Source of the DNA: Lumbricus terrestris
Taxonomy: Eukaryota > Annelida > Clitellata > Crassiclitellata > Lumbricidae
DNA: 64,000 bases
Reading direction: 5' to 3'
NCBI GenBank assembly: GCA_949752735.1
Contig: OX457047.1
Coordinates: 6,700,266 to 6,764,265 of the forward strand
Shown here: positions 22,386 through 32,440 of the stretch, piece by piece
Numbering within the stretch: position 1 is the first letter of the stretch
How the letters are laid out: each line of letters begins with the position of its first letter
Made by a program: the position numbers and the translations under genes
The notes under the pieces: model-generated
Database searches by the model: none
The model's input: only the letters and a program-made list of their open reading frames with translations
Told to the model about the DNA's origin: nothing

Positions 22386-22425
22386 TTAATATAACACAGA
22401 TTTGAAACGTTTTAACGGTGTTTAA
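22386..22425 (-). promoter_or_regulatory. Bipartite ACACC/TATA module (PSE-TATA-like)
   Basis: Minus-strand TTAAACACCGTTAAAACGTT with TATATTAA exactly 28 bases from ACACC. Confidence 0.5.
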
Positions 22426-22671
22426 CATTCTGCTTTATTTTCAGGTGGTTTCTATGCAGTAGCGTCGTCAAATGCCAAGCTTAAGACAGAATAATTCTAA
22501 CCAATGACTAAGTGTGGGTGGGGGTTGATGCCGCCCTCCTTCTCTTCATTTTTTTATTGGCGCTGCCAGTGTGCGGATATCAATACAGATAAATACAGAT
22601 AAATGGGAATTCGCGAATCTGGTTTAATGATGCTCAGTTGCTGTTCCATTAATTGTTTGTTTGTATGTGCA

Positions 22672-22872
22672 CTTGTTATAGCGCCCCTTCAAGCTCACTC
22701 TACTCAGAGGCGCTCCCGAATGCAGAGCGGACACTGCATCGGAGTTTCACGCTGAAGCGCTGAGCAATTGTGAGTGAAGGACTTGCCCAGGGTTCCTACG
22801 CGGCGAGGTGGATTCGAACCTCGAACCTTCCGGTTCCAAGGCAACGACGCCACCACTACACCACCGCGCCCC
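22672..22872 (-). mobile_element. tRNA-derived SINE, best-preserved copy
   Basis: On the minus strand: GGGGCGCGGTGGTGTAGTGG at the 5' end with an A-box-like TGGTGTAGTGG, the B box GGTTCGAATCC, a unique body, and a 3' end GGGAGCGCCTCTGAGTAG then GGGGCGCTATAACAAG. The last about 45 bases match the 3' ends of LINE copies near 51640 and 45900. The internal promoter would be used by RNA polymerase III and the tail by the LINE machinery. Confidence 0.88.
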
Positions 22873-23195
22873 ACAATGACGATGATTGGGTCGCCCTCCT
22901 TCTTTTGCCACGTCTAACCTTGGACTGGCATCATCTTAAGACGATGATGTGCATGAGATATCGACACGATCGCTCAAAATTAATAATCATTATCATATTT
23001 TATTTTATTTTATTTATGCAGCGATTTGCGCATAAAAAATTTATTAGAAGCCTTATCAGCAGGGTCTCGCAGAGTATATCCTGTGGAGACCAGAATCCAT
23101 GGTGTGGATCGATCAGCTCAAATAATCATGCAATTATTACTTGATGAGCATCAGCATATGTCCTGGTGTAAGTCAAATCATAATTTTTCTGCCTT

Positions 23196-23236
23196 AAATA
23201 TATAATTTAGTTAATCAATATATAAGAGGTGTATAA
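23196..23236 (-). promoter_or_regulatory. Bipartite ACACC/TATA module (PSE-TATA-like)
   Basis: Minus-strand ATACACCTCTTA at 23232 with TATATATTTAA exactly 28 bases later. Confidence 0.4.
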
Positions 23237-23329
23237 TTGCCAATAAAGCTATTCAGTAATACACATCCAACAAGGGTGTTTTCACTGTGCAACGACATTT
23301 TGCGTACGGCATGAATTGTATTGTATTCT

Positions 23330-23710
23330 ATATAAACATTTATAAAGCGCCTCTACTAGGGTGAAACGTTCAGAGGCGCTCCCAGTGCGCAAGGCCACGA
23401 GAGAATAAATAGGTTTTGAGAAAATAAAACGAGGAGGAGGGATTACCTGTCAGAAGTTGAGATCAAGTAGAGGGAGAGAGCGTATTCCAAAGAGATTTAC
23501 AATTGATGTAAAGGAACGGGACTGAGCCATAGCCGTTCTAGTAGGAGCAACTAGAAGATCAAATCTGTTTAAAGAGCGTATTGGACGATGCGAGGAGGCT
23601 GAAACTGGCTGTGAATTCCATTGGTTAGATATTTTGGGGCAAAACCCCGTTGTGCATTAGAGACCAAGATGAGGATTTTAAAGTTCAATCATTTGGTGCT
23701 GGTTTAAAGA
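23330..23710 (-). repeat. LINE 3' region with the shared SINE/LINE tail
   Basis: On the minus strand the segment ends with GGGAGCGCCTCTGAACG and then AGAGGCGCTTTATAAAT, the same tail seen in the SINEs and in the LINE ends near 51640. The upstream 300 bases resemble a LINE 3' untranslated region but have no ORF. Confidence 0.55.
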
Positions 23711-24288
23711 TACAAACTGTGGAGGTTAACTAACCGACCGATTCAACACAATTATCGACCATTATGCTTATTGGTAAGAAAAGAACGCACGACACAATCA
23801 TTCGCTGCACACCTGTTTTACGGTTTCTTTTCTGATAAATAAAGAGATACGTCGGTACTCAGATCTGCCGTGCCAATGTCTTAAAATAATAATCTTCGTT
23901 TTATGTAGGAAAAGAGACAAATCCAGGTGACACACCGCTTCACCCGTTTACACGTCAAAGCACATTAAAAATCAGCAACCGAGAATATTTTTGAACATAA
24001 TAATGTCTGTCATTAATTGGCGGCAAAGAGAACTATCTGAATAAAATTTCTATCATGTTTAAATGGTACAACAAAAGGATGCAGTCTAGGGCGTAAGCTA
24101 TAGGTGGTTTTTGCTAGAGGTGGGAAAAGGTTCCTCAGGACGTGATTGACATTTAGCATTACATAACGAAGCAGTCCAGCATCAGCTCCAGCAGCTAACT
24201 TCTGTATGTTCAGCAACAACGCGGGAAGGTATCCAAGTCGTTGCATATGCAATTCAACATTCGTTCTATTTTGGTTCTGTCATCGCTC

Positions 24289-24484
24289 ATCATCATCGTC
24301 ATCGTCATCGTCATCGTTATCGTTATCGCCATCGTCATCGTCATCGTCGTCGTCGTCGTCATCATCGTCATCGTCATCATCATCGTCATCATCATCATCA
24401 TCATCATCATCATCGTCATCGTCATCGTCATCATCATCGTCATCGTCGTCGTCGTCGTCATCGCCATCGTCATCCTCATCGTCA
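24289..24484. repeat. CATCGT/CATCAT trinucleotide array
   Basis: Mixed TCA/TCG trinucleotide repeat. Poly-Ser, poly-Asp, poly-Ile/Val and poly-Met/Thr ORFs on both strands are consequences of the repeat and are not genes. Confidence 0.95.
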
Positions 24485-24517
24485 TTAGCTTTTATCCTCG
24501 TGATTAAATGTAATAAA

Positions 24518-24560
24518 ATACACACCTCATTTAAGCATCTTCTTAATCAATAAATAATAA
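24518..24560 (+). promoter_or_regulatory. Bipartite ACACC/TATA module, weak copy
   Basis: ACACCTCATTTAAG at 24522 with ATAAATAATAA 28 bases later. Confidence 0.3.
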
Positions 24561-24975
24561 TGAACGCCTTTTCTTTTTGCATATTTCCTCTCTGTGTCAT
24601 AAAAAAGTAATCATTAGGTGCACATAACATACATGACATTGTGAACACTCTCTCAGCTCCGACCTCTCGTATCCAAGCAACCGTATCCAAGCAACCTTCA
24701 CCCAGACAACGATCGTAATGCAGTCGTTGCTATGGAAACAACGACACCGTCGCACAGCAATGACTCCCCCACCAACGTCGACGATAGCCTGCATCAGCGC
24801 TGTGGTTACCATTGCAAAGAACTCCAGCGTTACCATGGGTACCAATTGCTTCCCCGTCACCATGGAAGCGAAACCCGTGACATCTACCATAGCAACAGAC
24901 GAATCAGAACAGTTCTTCTACGCCTTCACGTAATCAATCGTTTTGTTCATTCGTTCATTCATATAGTTGATGAAG

Positions 24976-25335
24976 TCAGTCAGTCAGTCAGTCAGCCAGT
25001 CAGTCAGTCAGTCAATCAGTCAGTCAGTCAGTCAATCAGGCAGTCACTCAGTCAGTCAGTCAGTCAGTCAGTCACTCAATCAGTCAGTCAGTCAGTCATT
25101 CATTCATTCATTCAGTCAGTCAGTCAGTCAGCCAGTCAGCCAGTCAGTCCGTCAGTCAGTCAGTCAGTCAGTCAGTCAATCAGTCAGTCAGTCAGTCAAT
25201 CAATCAGTCAGTCAGTCAGTCAGTCAGTCAGTCAGTCAGTCAGTCAGTCGGTCAGTCAGTCGGTCAGTCGGTCAGTCAGTCAGTCAGTCAGTCAGTCAGT
25301 CAGTCAGTCGGTCTATCGGTCAGTCGTTCGGTTGG
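24976..25335. repeat. CAGT tetranucleotide satellite
   Basis: About 360 bases of CAGT units with CAAT, CAGC, CACT and CGGT variants. Ser-Val-Ser-Gln ORFs in more than one frame are artefacts. Confidence 0.95.
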
Positions 25336-25356
25336 TCAGTCTGTTAAATCGTATGA

Positions 25357-25396
25357 CTGGACACCTTTTAAACGTTTTCAACCGATGCTATGTCGC
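25357..25396 (+). promoter_or_regulatory. Bipartite ACACC/TATA module (PSE-TATA-like)
   Basis: TGGACACCTTTTAAACGTTT with ACACC at 25361 and GC-TATG exactly 28 bases later. It lies directly beside the CAGT array. Confidence 0.45.
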
Positions 25397-25516
25397 GTTT
25401 CTTTGTGATTTGAAGTAATTTGCATCAATTTAAAAATAACGAGGCCAAGGATTCAATAGACATTGGTGCGGTGTGTCATCTGGATTTGTCTCATTTCCTA
25501 AATTAAACGAAGATTA

Positions 25517-25556
25517 TTATACACCTTTACTTAACAATTAATAATGTCTATACGTA
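25517..25556 (+). promoter_or_regulatory. Bipartite ACACC/TATA module (PSE-TATA-like)
   Basis: TATACACCTTTACTTAAC with ACACC at 25521 and C-TATACG 28 bases later. Confidence 0.4.
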
Positions 25557-25660
25557 GGCAGAGGTCCTTCAATCAATAACTTTAATGAAAGTTTTAACGC
25601 TCCTGTATCTGGCAAGCGAGTGGCGGCATTATAAAAACTGTCAGTCGATTTTATTAATTA

Positions 25661-26198
25661 CTAGCTGAACTACCCGGCGTTGCCCGGGAAATTTCGATTT
25701 TTAGTTCCCAGCCACGCCTGACCCCGCACCAACGCCGCCCTTCTCACCTCGCCTCACATCAGCCCCAATCCGGTCCCACTCTGGTCGCCATCTCACCTCG
25801 CCTTCTTCCATCGGGCACAACCCGGTCCAACCACTTTGAATGCCCTGCGTTGCCCGTGACATTTAGGTTTTCGGTCCAACCCCGCTCACACCCGTTCATG
25901 TTTACGCTATATATTCAGCATTTTTGCGAAACCGCGTGTCAAAAGATATGCCCTAGGCGAAAAATGAGGCTAAAAATCTATTGGTTCGTTGAAAACCGAT
26001 CGGCGAAAATTATTGCGTCATTAAATAGGCTAGTGATACATACGATACGGTATAGATATTAATTAACGGCATAACGCGTTATAATTTTAAAATAGGCCAT
26101 GACGTCATTAATGTACTGGTCTCAATCATAAATATATCATCGATGATTTCAATGACTTTTGAAAATATGTTTGAAAGCAAATGGCGTCTTTATATAGA
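25661..26198 (-). mobile_element. Non-autonomous Helitron-like element
   Basis: On the minus strand the element starts TCTATATAAAG after an A and ends with the hairpin CCCGGGCAACGCCGGG, a short spacer and CTAG before a T. TC start, hairpin, CTRR end and insertion between A and T are Helitron hallmarks. It has no Rep-helicase ORF. Related ends occur at 34661-35222, 57370 and 58695. Confidence 0.7.
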
Positions 26199-26506
26199 TA
26201 TTGGCCCCCAGCTTAAACACAGCGTCAGAATTGGGTAGAAAATGAAAATTTTCAATCTCGGAAAGAGGTAAGATTTTTGGATCGCGAAGCCCGATAGTGT
26301 CGTCCAGGGGTGCTAAAAAGTATTTTTGTAAATATTGAGAAAAATCGGTCGGGTGGATAAGAAGAAAATTGGTTCATTAAATTGTTACGACTTGTATTTT
26401 ATAGGTTTAGATAACTTGTTGGAAATGCAATTTGTCTGTTTCATAATATAGACTCGCACCAACTGCGAAGGCTTATGGATGGCATGTAAGATATTGAAGG
26501 CAAACG

Positions 26507-26548
26507 ATTATACACAGCGTCGATGTAGAACGTTCCAGAGGTGTCTAA
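26507..26548 (-). promoter_or_regulatory. Bipartite ACACC/TATA module, degenerate TATA
   Basis: Minus-strand TTTAGACACCTCTGGAACGT at 26544 with GC-TGTGTATAA 28 bases from ACACC. Confidence 0.4.
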
Positions 26549-27220
26549 AGTGTGTTCTCCTCGAAAACGGGCGTGGTAAGCTCAGATCTGCATCGTCTCG
26601 ATCGAAGCTTTTTAAAACCCGATTGTATTGTTAGGACTCATTCAGCTCCCTATCCCCTGCCCACGTTTGATTGTATGCTTTAATTCATTCGTCCATCTCA
26701 TTGTAATGCTCTTTATCCCTTTGTTCGCTCAACAATGATCTGTCTGGCAGTCTTTTTCTCCTACCCACTTCACAAACCTGTTTCTTCATGCGAGCTTTGA
26801 GAACTTAAGCACGGATGAAGTTTAATAGATTTGACGGATTACGAGTATAGGTAACGAAAGTTTAACGACAATTAATGCCAATATATGTCGACGATTTCAA
26901 CAGAAATCAGTTTGAACAATTCACACAGCTCAAAAAAAGATGAACATTGCACTCAATTCTCCATAATTAACACAAGAAAGCAGTCATTTTTAGCAACACA
27001 CAGTGTCTCACTGTCTCAGTTGAGTTGCTTCACATTCGTCTGTTTCATATAAATTATCAGATTCTCCATCAGCAGTTTGTATTTCATTATTGCATTGTTT
27101 CATTTCGGTGGGTGTTCAAACACACAAAACACTCCGCTAGCCTATATTGATCCAGACTGCAGCACGGCCAAAGGAAACAGTTTTTAAGCGCTAATGGATT
27201 GTTTTTAAAGGCGCAACTCG
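26549..27220. other. Intergenic, nothing recognised
   Basis: No ORF with a recognisable domain and no repeat family identified by eye. Confidence 0.55.
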
Positions 27221-27221
27221 A

Positions 27222-27542
27222 TTGAGAGGCCATTTTTCACCGCTGGGCCAACCACAGAAACGCGCGACTCGTGTGTTTTGGTGGAACGTGCTAACGGAAC
27301 TGATGAGCATTCCACTTTCCAATGAGCGTATGGATCGACTATTCCGACAACCCGAGACAGGCCGATCTAGTGAACAATCTTATTTTCCAGAGTCCCGATT
27401 ACGGTTGAGACATCTAGGATTGTCAAAAATCGAAGATATTCTAATAGCAAGGAGTCGACTCTGTATTCGACACGCTGACGAAGAGGGAACCAGCGCACAA
27501 GTCCCAGCATATAATAATTTGAAACATCAGAATGGAACCTGA
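27222..27542 (+). CDS. Unrecognised 106-codon ORF, partly conserved in the inverted duplication
   Basis: I do not recognise this protein. The ORF carries LRLRHLGLSKIEDILIARSR and, near its end, AQVPAYN and LKHQNG. A shorter minus-strand frame at 17432-17632 in the other arm of the inverted duplication keeps HAYVERASAEVPAYN then LKHQNG, so the C-terminal half is shared. This shows common ancestry of the DNA, not that either frame is translated. No signal peptide, membrane segment or known motif is visible. It may be a fragment of an old transposon gene. Confidence 0.25.
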   Translation: MRGHFSPLGQPQKRATRVFWWNVLTELMSIPLSNERMDRLFRQPETGRSSEQSYFPESRLRLRHLGLSKIEDILIARSRLCIRHADEEGTSAQVPAYNNLKHQNGT

Positions 27543-27689
27543 TTGTTTTGGTATAATATTATTAGTGAATGAATATGACTAACCTCTCATAAAAAGTTTC
27601 AAGTTAGGTCAAATCTGCTGGCGTCAAGACTAAATTTTTCAAATAATTATTATGTTAACAAATATTCGGGTGTGTTAGTTTCGATCATC

Positions 27690-28695
27690 ATCATCATCAT
27701 CATGAACCGTGGGCTCAACGCCCGTAGGTGTCTGACGCCATTTTAACCATGTTCTTCCATTGTTCTCTTTCCAGTGCGATGTGGCTCAGCTTCTGCAGTG
27801 ATGTTCCGCACCAGTCTATTAAGTCATCCGCCCATTCTCTATGAGGTCGCCCTCTTTTGTTTTGTCCGTCCATCATTCCAAACACCAATGTCTTTATTTT
27901 CCTGTCATTGCTCATTCGGCATATGTGACCGAACAAACCCAGTTTCCTACGGATTATACTCTGCATCATATTTTCCTTGAGGTGTATGCGATTGTACAGT
28001 TCTACGTTAGTTACTTTCTGTGTCCACACTATTCCCAAAATCCTCCTATAGCATTTCCTTTCGAAAGCCAATATTCTTTTCTCGATATCTTTTGTTATTA
28101 CCCAAGCCTCGCATCCATATAGTATGCTGCTGAAGACGCAAGTTCTTAGTACACTCAGCTTAGTTTCCTGCTTTATGGCTTTGCTCTTCCAGATCTTGTC
28201 TAAAGTTTTTAGTGCTGCCATCGCCTTTGCAATTCTGACCATTACTTCCTGCCTACAGTCAAGATCATACGTCATGTTGCAACCGAGGTATGTGAACCTG
28301 TCCACGTTCTCTAATTGGATTCCGTCTACAACCATCTGCTTTGCTAGATCCCTGTCGCCGAATACCATTGTTTTTGTCTTATCAAAATTCATCGTGAGCC
28401 CATATCTCTTTCCTTCTTCATTCAACGTCTGCACTGTGTGTTCCACTCGTTGCTTATCTTCTCCAATCAAGTCGATATCATCGGCAAAGCATAGATTGTT
28501 GATATTCTCGCCGCTAGTGGATTTGAGTTTTCTGGCATCAGATTTCAATCGTCTTCTTTCTTTATTGCCAGCGCATCGACACTCATCTGGCAGACCCTCC
28601 TTTTAATCCGGGCTTGGGACCGGCACGAGGAGGAGTCCTCCACGAGGCAGGTAGGGGTCCCGCTCACGTTAGCCAGCTTTTCAGCTTTTGTCGAT
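27690..28695 (-). mobile_element. RTE-like LINE, 5'-truncated
   Basis: The insertion holds the RT C-terminal half ORF and ends on the minus strand with a short ATG/TGA trinucleotide tail (27685-27707), the kind of tail typical of RTE elements. The 5' end near 28695 includes a sequence like CCCAAGCCCGGATTAAAAGG also seen dispersed elsewhere. The interrupted duplication provides its pre-insertion site. No long target duplication is evident. Confidence 0.78.
27715..28548 (-). pseudogene. RTE-like reverse transcriptase, C-terminal 277 codons
   Basis: The ORF opens within the palm domain and shows NLCFADDIDLIGED (the catalytic ADD box), GLTMNFDKTKTMVFG, YLGCNMTYDLDCRQEV, LYGCEAWVITKDIEKR, the FERKCYRRIL thumb region, GLFGHICRM, GRPHREWADDL and the closing REQWKNMVKMASDTYGR. 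This is the standard C-terminal arrangement of RTE-clade non-LTR retrotransposons. Endonuclease and the N-terminal half of RT are absent, because reverse transcription stopped early. The remaining frame is intact, which suggests a recent insertion. The trinucleotide tail follows almost directly after the stop. Confidence 0.85.
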
Positions 28696-29003
28696 AATTA
28701 TTTGCTCAAGGAACGCATCTAAGCTGATGAAGGTTTTGAAAAATTACTTACGTAGTCAACAATGGCCAATATGTGACCAGTAATTTTCCAAATTTTTGTG
28801 CATTCGCGATTGTAGCACAAAGTTGGATCGACTACCACGGTAAAGTGGTATTGTAGGGCTAAAACAACGTTTATGTCAGTGGCATTTCACGAGGTTGAAT
28901 ATCAACGAAACTAACAAGCGTTTTAGAACTCCGACTATACACCTTTATGTCGTGTATTTCTAATCTACAATAACCATTTGAACACCAACTTATTATTACA
29001 CGG

Positions 29004-29092
29004 AAGGATCCAGATTTGACGAGGGTTTATGACAACTTACAGAGACCGTCCTCTCGAAAAAAATTGCTTGGCGTAATACAGCTCTTTTTTAT
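29004..29092 (-). repeat. Short dispersed repeat (about 95 bp family)
   Basis: On the minus strand from AGAGCTGTATTACGCCAAGC to CTCGTCAAATCTGGATCC. The 3' ATCC tail is not extended and the central stem is weakened. Confidence 0.65.
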
Positions 29093-29655
29093 TAGCGCTA
29101 TATTTTTGATTCCAGTTATCAAAGTCTAGTACTTCAAATAGATAGCAGTGGTGAGGGACATCCTACGATAAATTGATTGCATAAAAAACAGGTCAAAGGT
29201 TGAATGTGGTCGCTATTGAGACGAATTGTTTAAATTACATTTACTTCTATCTTAATGAGACGTTTCAAACTAGTTTTTGCATTGTAATTATTTTGCTGAC
29301 ACAACTTGATTTTTACGTCAGATTAAAAGTTTCAGTTCATAAATTGCTTACTTTTGACGATTTTTTTTAAAAACTCTCTCACAAAATAATTTATATGCAA
29401 AATGTTTTGTATGTATAGACCAAGAAAAAGTAAGGGTATTCAGAAAACCACTTCCCAAGTTCATAAATTTTAAAATAAAGTCGAATATCTTGTCACAAAC
29501 ACGCTGCACGACTGTTTACCATTATGTAGGTTGTGACCGATGACTAAAATATATAGTTGCAAGGTTCCAGTGCTTCATTAGCCTGCAGCTGTGGTCAGAA
29601 TTTGTCATAAATTGGTTTAAGCTACAGATTGCAGATCGGTTACGATAACGATCAG
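29093..29655. other. Intergenic, nothing recognised
   Basis: No ORF or repeat family recognised. Confidence 0.55.
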
Positions 29656-29659
29656 TGTT

Positions 29660-29896
29660 CTGTTGTTGCTGCTGCTGCTGATATTGTTGTTTTTGCTGCT
29701 GCTGTTGCTGCTGTTATTGCTGTTTTTGCTGCTGTTGTTGCTGCTGCTGTTGTTGTTGTTGCTACTGTTGTTGCTTTTGTTGTTGCTGCTGCTGCTGTTG
29801 TTGCTGTTGTCGTTGTTGCTGCTGCTGTTGTTGTTGTTGTCGTTGTTGCTGCTGTTGTTGCTGTTGTCGTTGTTGCTGCTGCTGTTGTTGTTGTTG
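29660..29896. repeat. TTGCTG/TTGTTG trinucleotide array
   Basis: About 237 bases of mixed TTG and CTG triplets. The poly-Leu and poly-Val/Ala ORFs are artefacts. Confidence 0.95.
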
Positions 29897-30242
29897 ACCG
29901 CCAGCTGAAGGCCTATTATACTCGTCTGGTTCGTAATTAATTATGTTAACTCAACCGCGTTTCACAGGCTCATAGGACTTATTTGTATAATCGTGTTTAG
30001 ACAACCATGGAAGCGAAGTTGAGTGAGCCTGTTGAAGTGGCGCTATAGAACTTCCTGAAACGAAGGAATGCATCAGTCAATCAAATATGCATGATAATTG
30101 CAATTTATTCAAGTACCAGTTGTGCAGATAAATACCGCCAAATTCGATACGTATTTTTTCATTCACTAATAATACATTTAGCTCCCATCCGAATCAGTTA
30201 TTAATGCTTTCAGTATAATATGATTTAAAGGTTTCCTATTAG

Positions 30243-30365
30243 CAGCATTATTATTATTATTATTACATAAATTTATTACGCGCGCAAGGTCACACCAAAG
30301 TGTGAATCTGAGGCGCGGATAGTTAGCCGCCAGAGGAAGATGCAGTTAAAGGTCCATGTGCTTGA
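30243..30365 (-). repeat. CR1-like LINE 3' end (same family as 39160-39660)
   Basis: Reverse complement of about 39540-39655: both contain TGGCGGCTAACTATCCGCGC, then TTCACACTTTGGTGTGACCT, then GCGCGTAATAAATTTATGTA followed by ATT repeats. Only the 3' untranslated end and the last codons are present here. Confidence 0.85.
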
Positions 30366-30719
30366 AAGCATTATGATGTTCCTAGCATTACGTATAAAAT
30401 AGCCAGGTTAGATTTCTGCAATTAATATTTTCGGGATACAACGAATTAAAGGCTTTCATCTGAATCCTGCTTTGCACGTAAGCCTATTTGTGTCGAATGC
30501 TTAACTTATTTTTAGGCTAATGACCCTATTTTATACACTGGCATCAGTCGATGCCAATGTAAAAAATGGATTTAGCGAGTTTCAATTAAGCCTATTTTAC
30601 TGTTCGAAGTGGAAAGTAGATCTGTTGTTCCCAATCCTTTGCTGTGATTGCTACTTGTTTAATAAATTTGCTGACACAGATAACTTAATTTTCTAGCAAA
30701 TTTTCTCATTACGCCACTT

Positions 30720-30830
30720 TTTAAGCCGTGTATGTTACTTTTTATTCTATGTGATCATGATTTCTTGTACGTTGAAGGTTGATGATGGGGTCAATAAACG
30801 TGACTTGACTTGACTTGAAAGAAGATTTCG
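30720..30830 (+). repeat. LINE 3' end with GACTT tail
   Basis: The segment ends GGTCAATAAACGTGACTT followed by repeated GACTT, a polyadenylation-like signal plus a short microsatellite tail. The coding part is not recognisable. Confidence 0.5.
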
Positions 30831-31099
30831 AGTCGATTTATAAAATTGTGTTAAGAGAAACAGTTGCAGTCGCGCTGATAATTATTATTGTTCTGTTTTT
30901 CTAGCACGCATTCGAATGTTCCCTGCAACTGAAGTACATTCATACACGCCCATGTAGGTTAGAGCTGGAGCATCGCAATTAAAAGGTAGACAACAGTCTA
31001 AGCATACAAAATATGAGAGCCAGCATGAATTGGAATGTCATCAAATTGAAAAGTTCATGAAACTTATTCTATTGCATTGTGGCTGATTAGAACTTAGAC

Positions 31100-31361
31100 C
31101 AGTGGTTCCCAACCTTTTTTGACTTGATGGCTACTTTTTCTAAGTTGGAGAAGACACGAGGGCCACTTTTTCTTAGTTGAAGGACATTAGGGGGCCACAA
31201 GGTTAAAAATCGTATTAACTAAAAGCATATAAAATTGTTGCAATTGATTAAAAATATAATGTTTGATGTTATTTATCGACATTTACATAAAATAATTTGT
31301 AATAGAAAATAATAATGTGTTCTATCATGTCCAAATTGTTAATTTTTCATGGGAACCGCTG
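31100..31361. mobile_element. Short hAT element (Charlie/Tip100-like end)
   Basis: A 262-bp element beginning CAGTGGTTCCCAACCTTTTT and ending GGGAACCGCTG, flanked by ACTTAGAC on the left and CCTTAGAC on the right (7 of 8 bases). Too short to encode anything. The left end matches the one at 47910. Confidence 0.72.
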
Positions 31362-31374
31362 CCTTAGACCTTAG

Positions 31375-32440
31375 TCATTCCCGTGTAGGAATGCAACACA
31401 TCGGGCAACGCAGCTTCTCTCTTCTTCCCTGTCCATCGCCACCTCGACAGCATCCTTCCACGTCATCTCCAGACACGACCCTCTCGTGCGGTCTCCTTCC
31501 GATTCTTCCTTGGTCTTCCCCTCCCACGTTTTCCCCGAATCCATTTCACAGTCTGGTTGACTCTCCTAGCATCGTCCATTCGCAGCACGTGTCCAATCCA
31601 ATTGAGTTTCTTTTTTCTAATTATATTAGCAAGTTTCACTGTCACGTTCTTTCTCTGATTCTTTTTGGGTATAATTATTATTGTATCTCCATGAGACGTG
31701 CAAGATTCTTCATAGCCATCTATGATGCGCTGCGTCCAATCTTCTCATATTTTGCACCGTCATTGGCCATGTCTCTGTGTCATAGAGCAGCGGACTCAGC
31801 ACTATTATAGCTGCATACAACCGGGTCTTAACCGTTATGTTGCATTCATTGTTCTTCTTTAATTATCTTTTCCAATCTCCCGAAGTCGCAATTTCTTTGC
31901 CAATGCGTATCCTCATCTCCTTATCGCAAATGCTTTCTATTGCCAACTTAGCCTACTACCGAGATAACAGAAATGTCCACCATATCGACTACCATTTATC
32001 ACGGCAGTCTTCATTTCATTCTATATTTATCTACTCTCATGATTTTAGTCTTCGCCGTGTTTATGGCAAGTTCAACCCTTGCTGCGTCTTCTTGTACTTC
32101 GCTTGCTAATTCCTGAATTCCATCACAGGTATTTCCAGTAACGCGATTTCATCAGCAAAGTCTATGTCGCTAAGTCTTTCGCCACTCACCGATTTCAATC
32201 CGGTGTTGTTGTGCCATGTTGCCTTTGTCACTACCCAGTACACCACCAGTGCAAATATCAGTAGCGACAGTACAAAGCCCTGCCGTACTCCAGTCACAAC
32301 ATGTAATAATTCACCAACCTCTCCTCCGTGCCTCACCGCACATCGGCCACCGTCATAGAAGCTCTTGAGGATGCCTTTGGTCTTCGCCTGGAATACACAA
32401 CTCCTCATTCTTTTCCAAATCGATTCTCTGGCTGACTAGA
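31375..32440 (-). pseudogene. Degenerate RTE/L2-type LINE reverse transcriptase
   Basis: The minus strand shows, from right to left, AKTKGILKSFYDGGRCAVRH, the palm motif GVRQGFVLSLLIFALVV, LSDIDFADEIALLE (catalytic ADD changed to ADE), then a fragment AAIIVLSPLLYDTETWP, and finally KLNWIGHVLRMDDARR with KRGRGRPRKNRKETAREG. The pieces sit in several frames with stops between, so the copy is dead. Replacement of the second catalytic Asp would inactivate RT by itself. Part of the thumb region between them appears deleted or unreadable. Confidence 0.75.

Larger units (their letters stand above)
27440..28870. repeat. Inverted duplication, copy 2 (interrupted by an RTE-like LINE)
   Basis: The outer parts, 27440-27690 and 28700-28870, align in reverse complement to 17155-17605. 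The middle is the LINE insertion at 27690-28695. The join lies at TTTCGATC on the left and TTGTCGATAATT on the right, against a continuous sequence in copy 1. Confidence 0.8.

Noticed and set aside
22790..22872. A tRNA gene on the minus strand
   Set aside because: A and B boxes are present but the sequence is the head of a SINE repeated elsewhere, and no cloverleaf acceptor stem is complete.
24206..25418. Poly-Ser, poly-Asp, poly-Ile/Val and Ser-Val-Ser-Gln ORFs
   Set aside because: Created by the CATCGT and CAGT arrays; overlapping ORFs in several frames and on both strands.
29629..29940. Poly-Leu and Val/Ala-rich ORFs
   Set aside because: Created by the TTGCTG triplet array.
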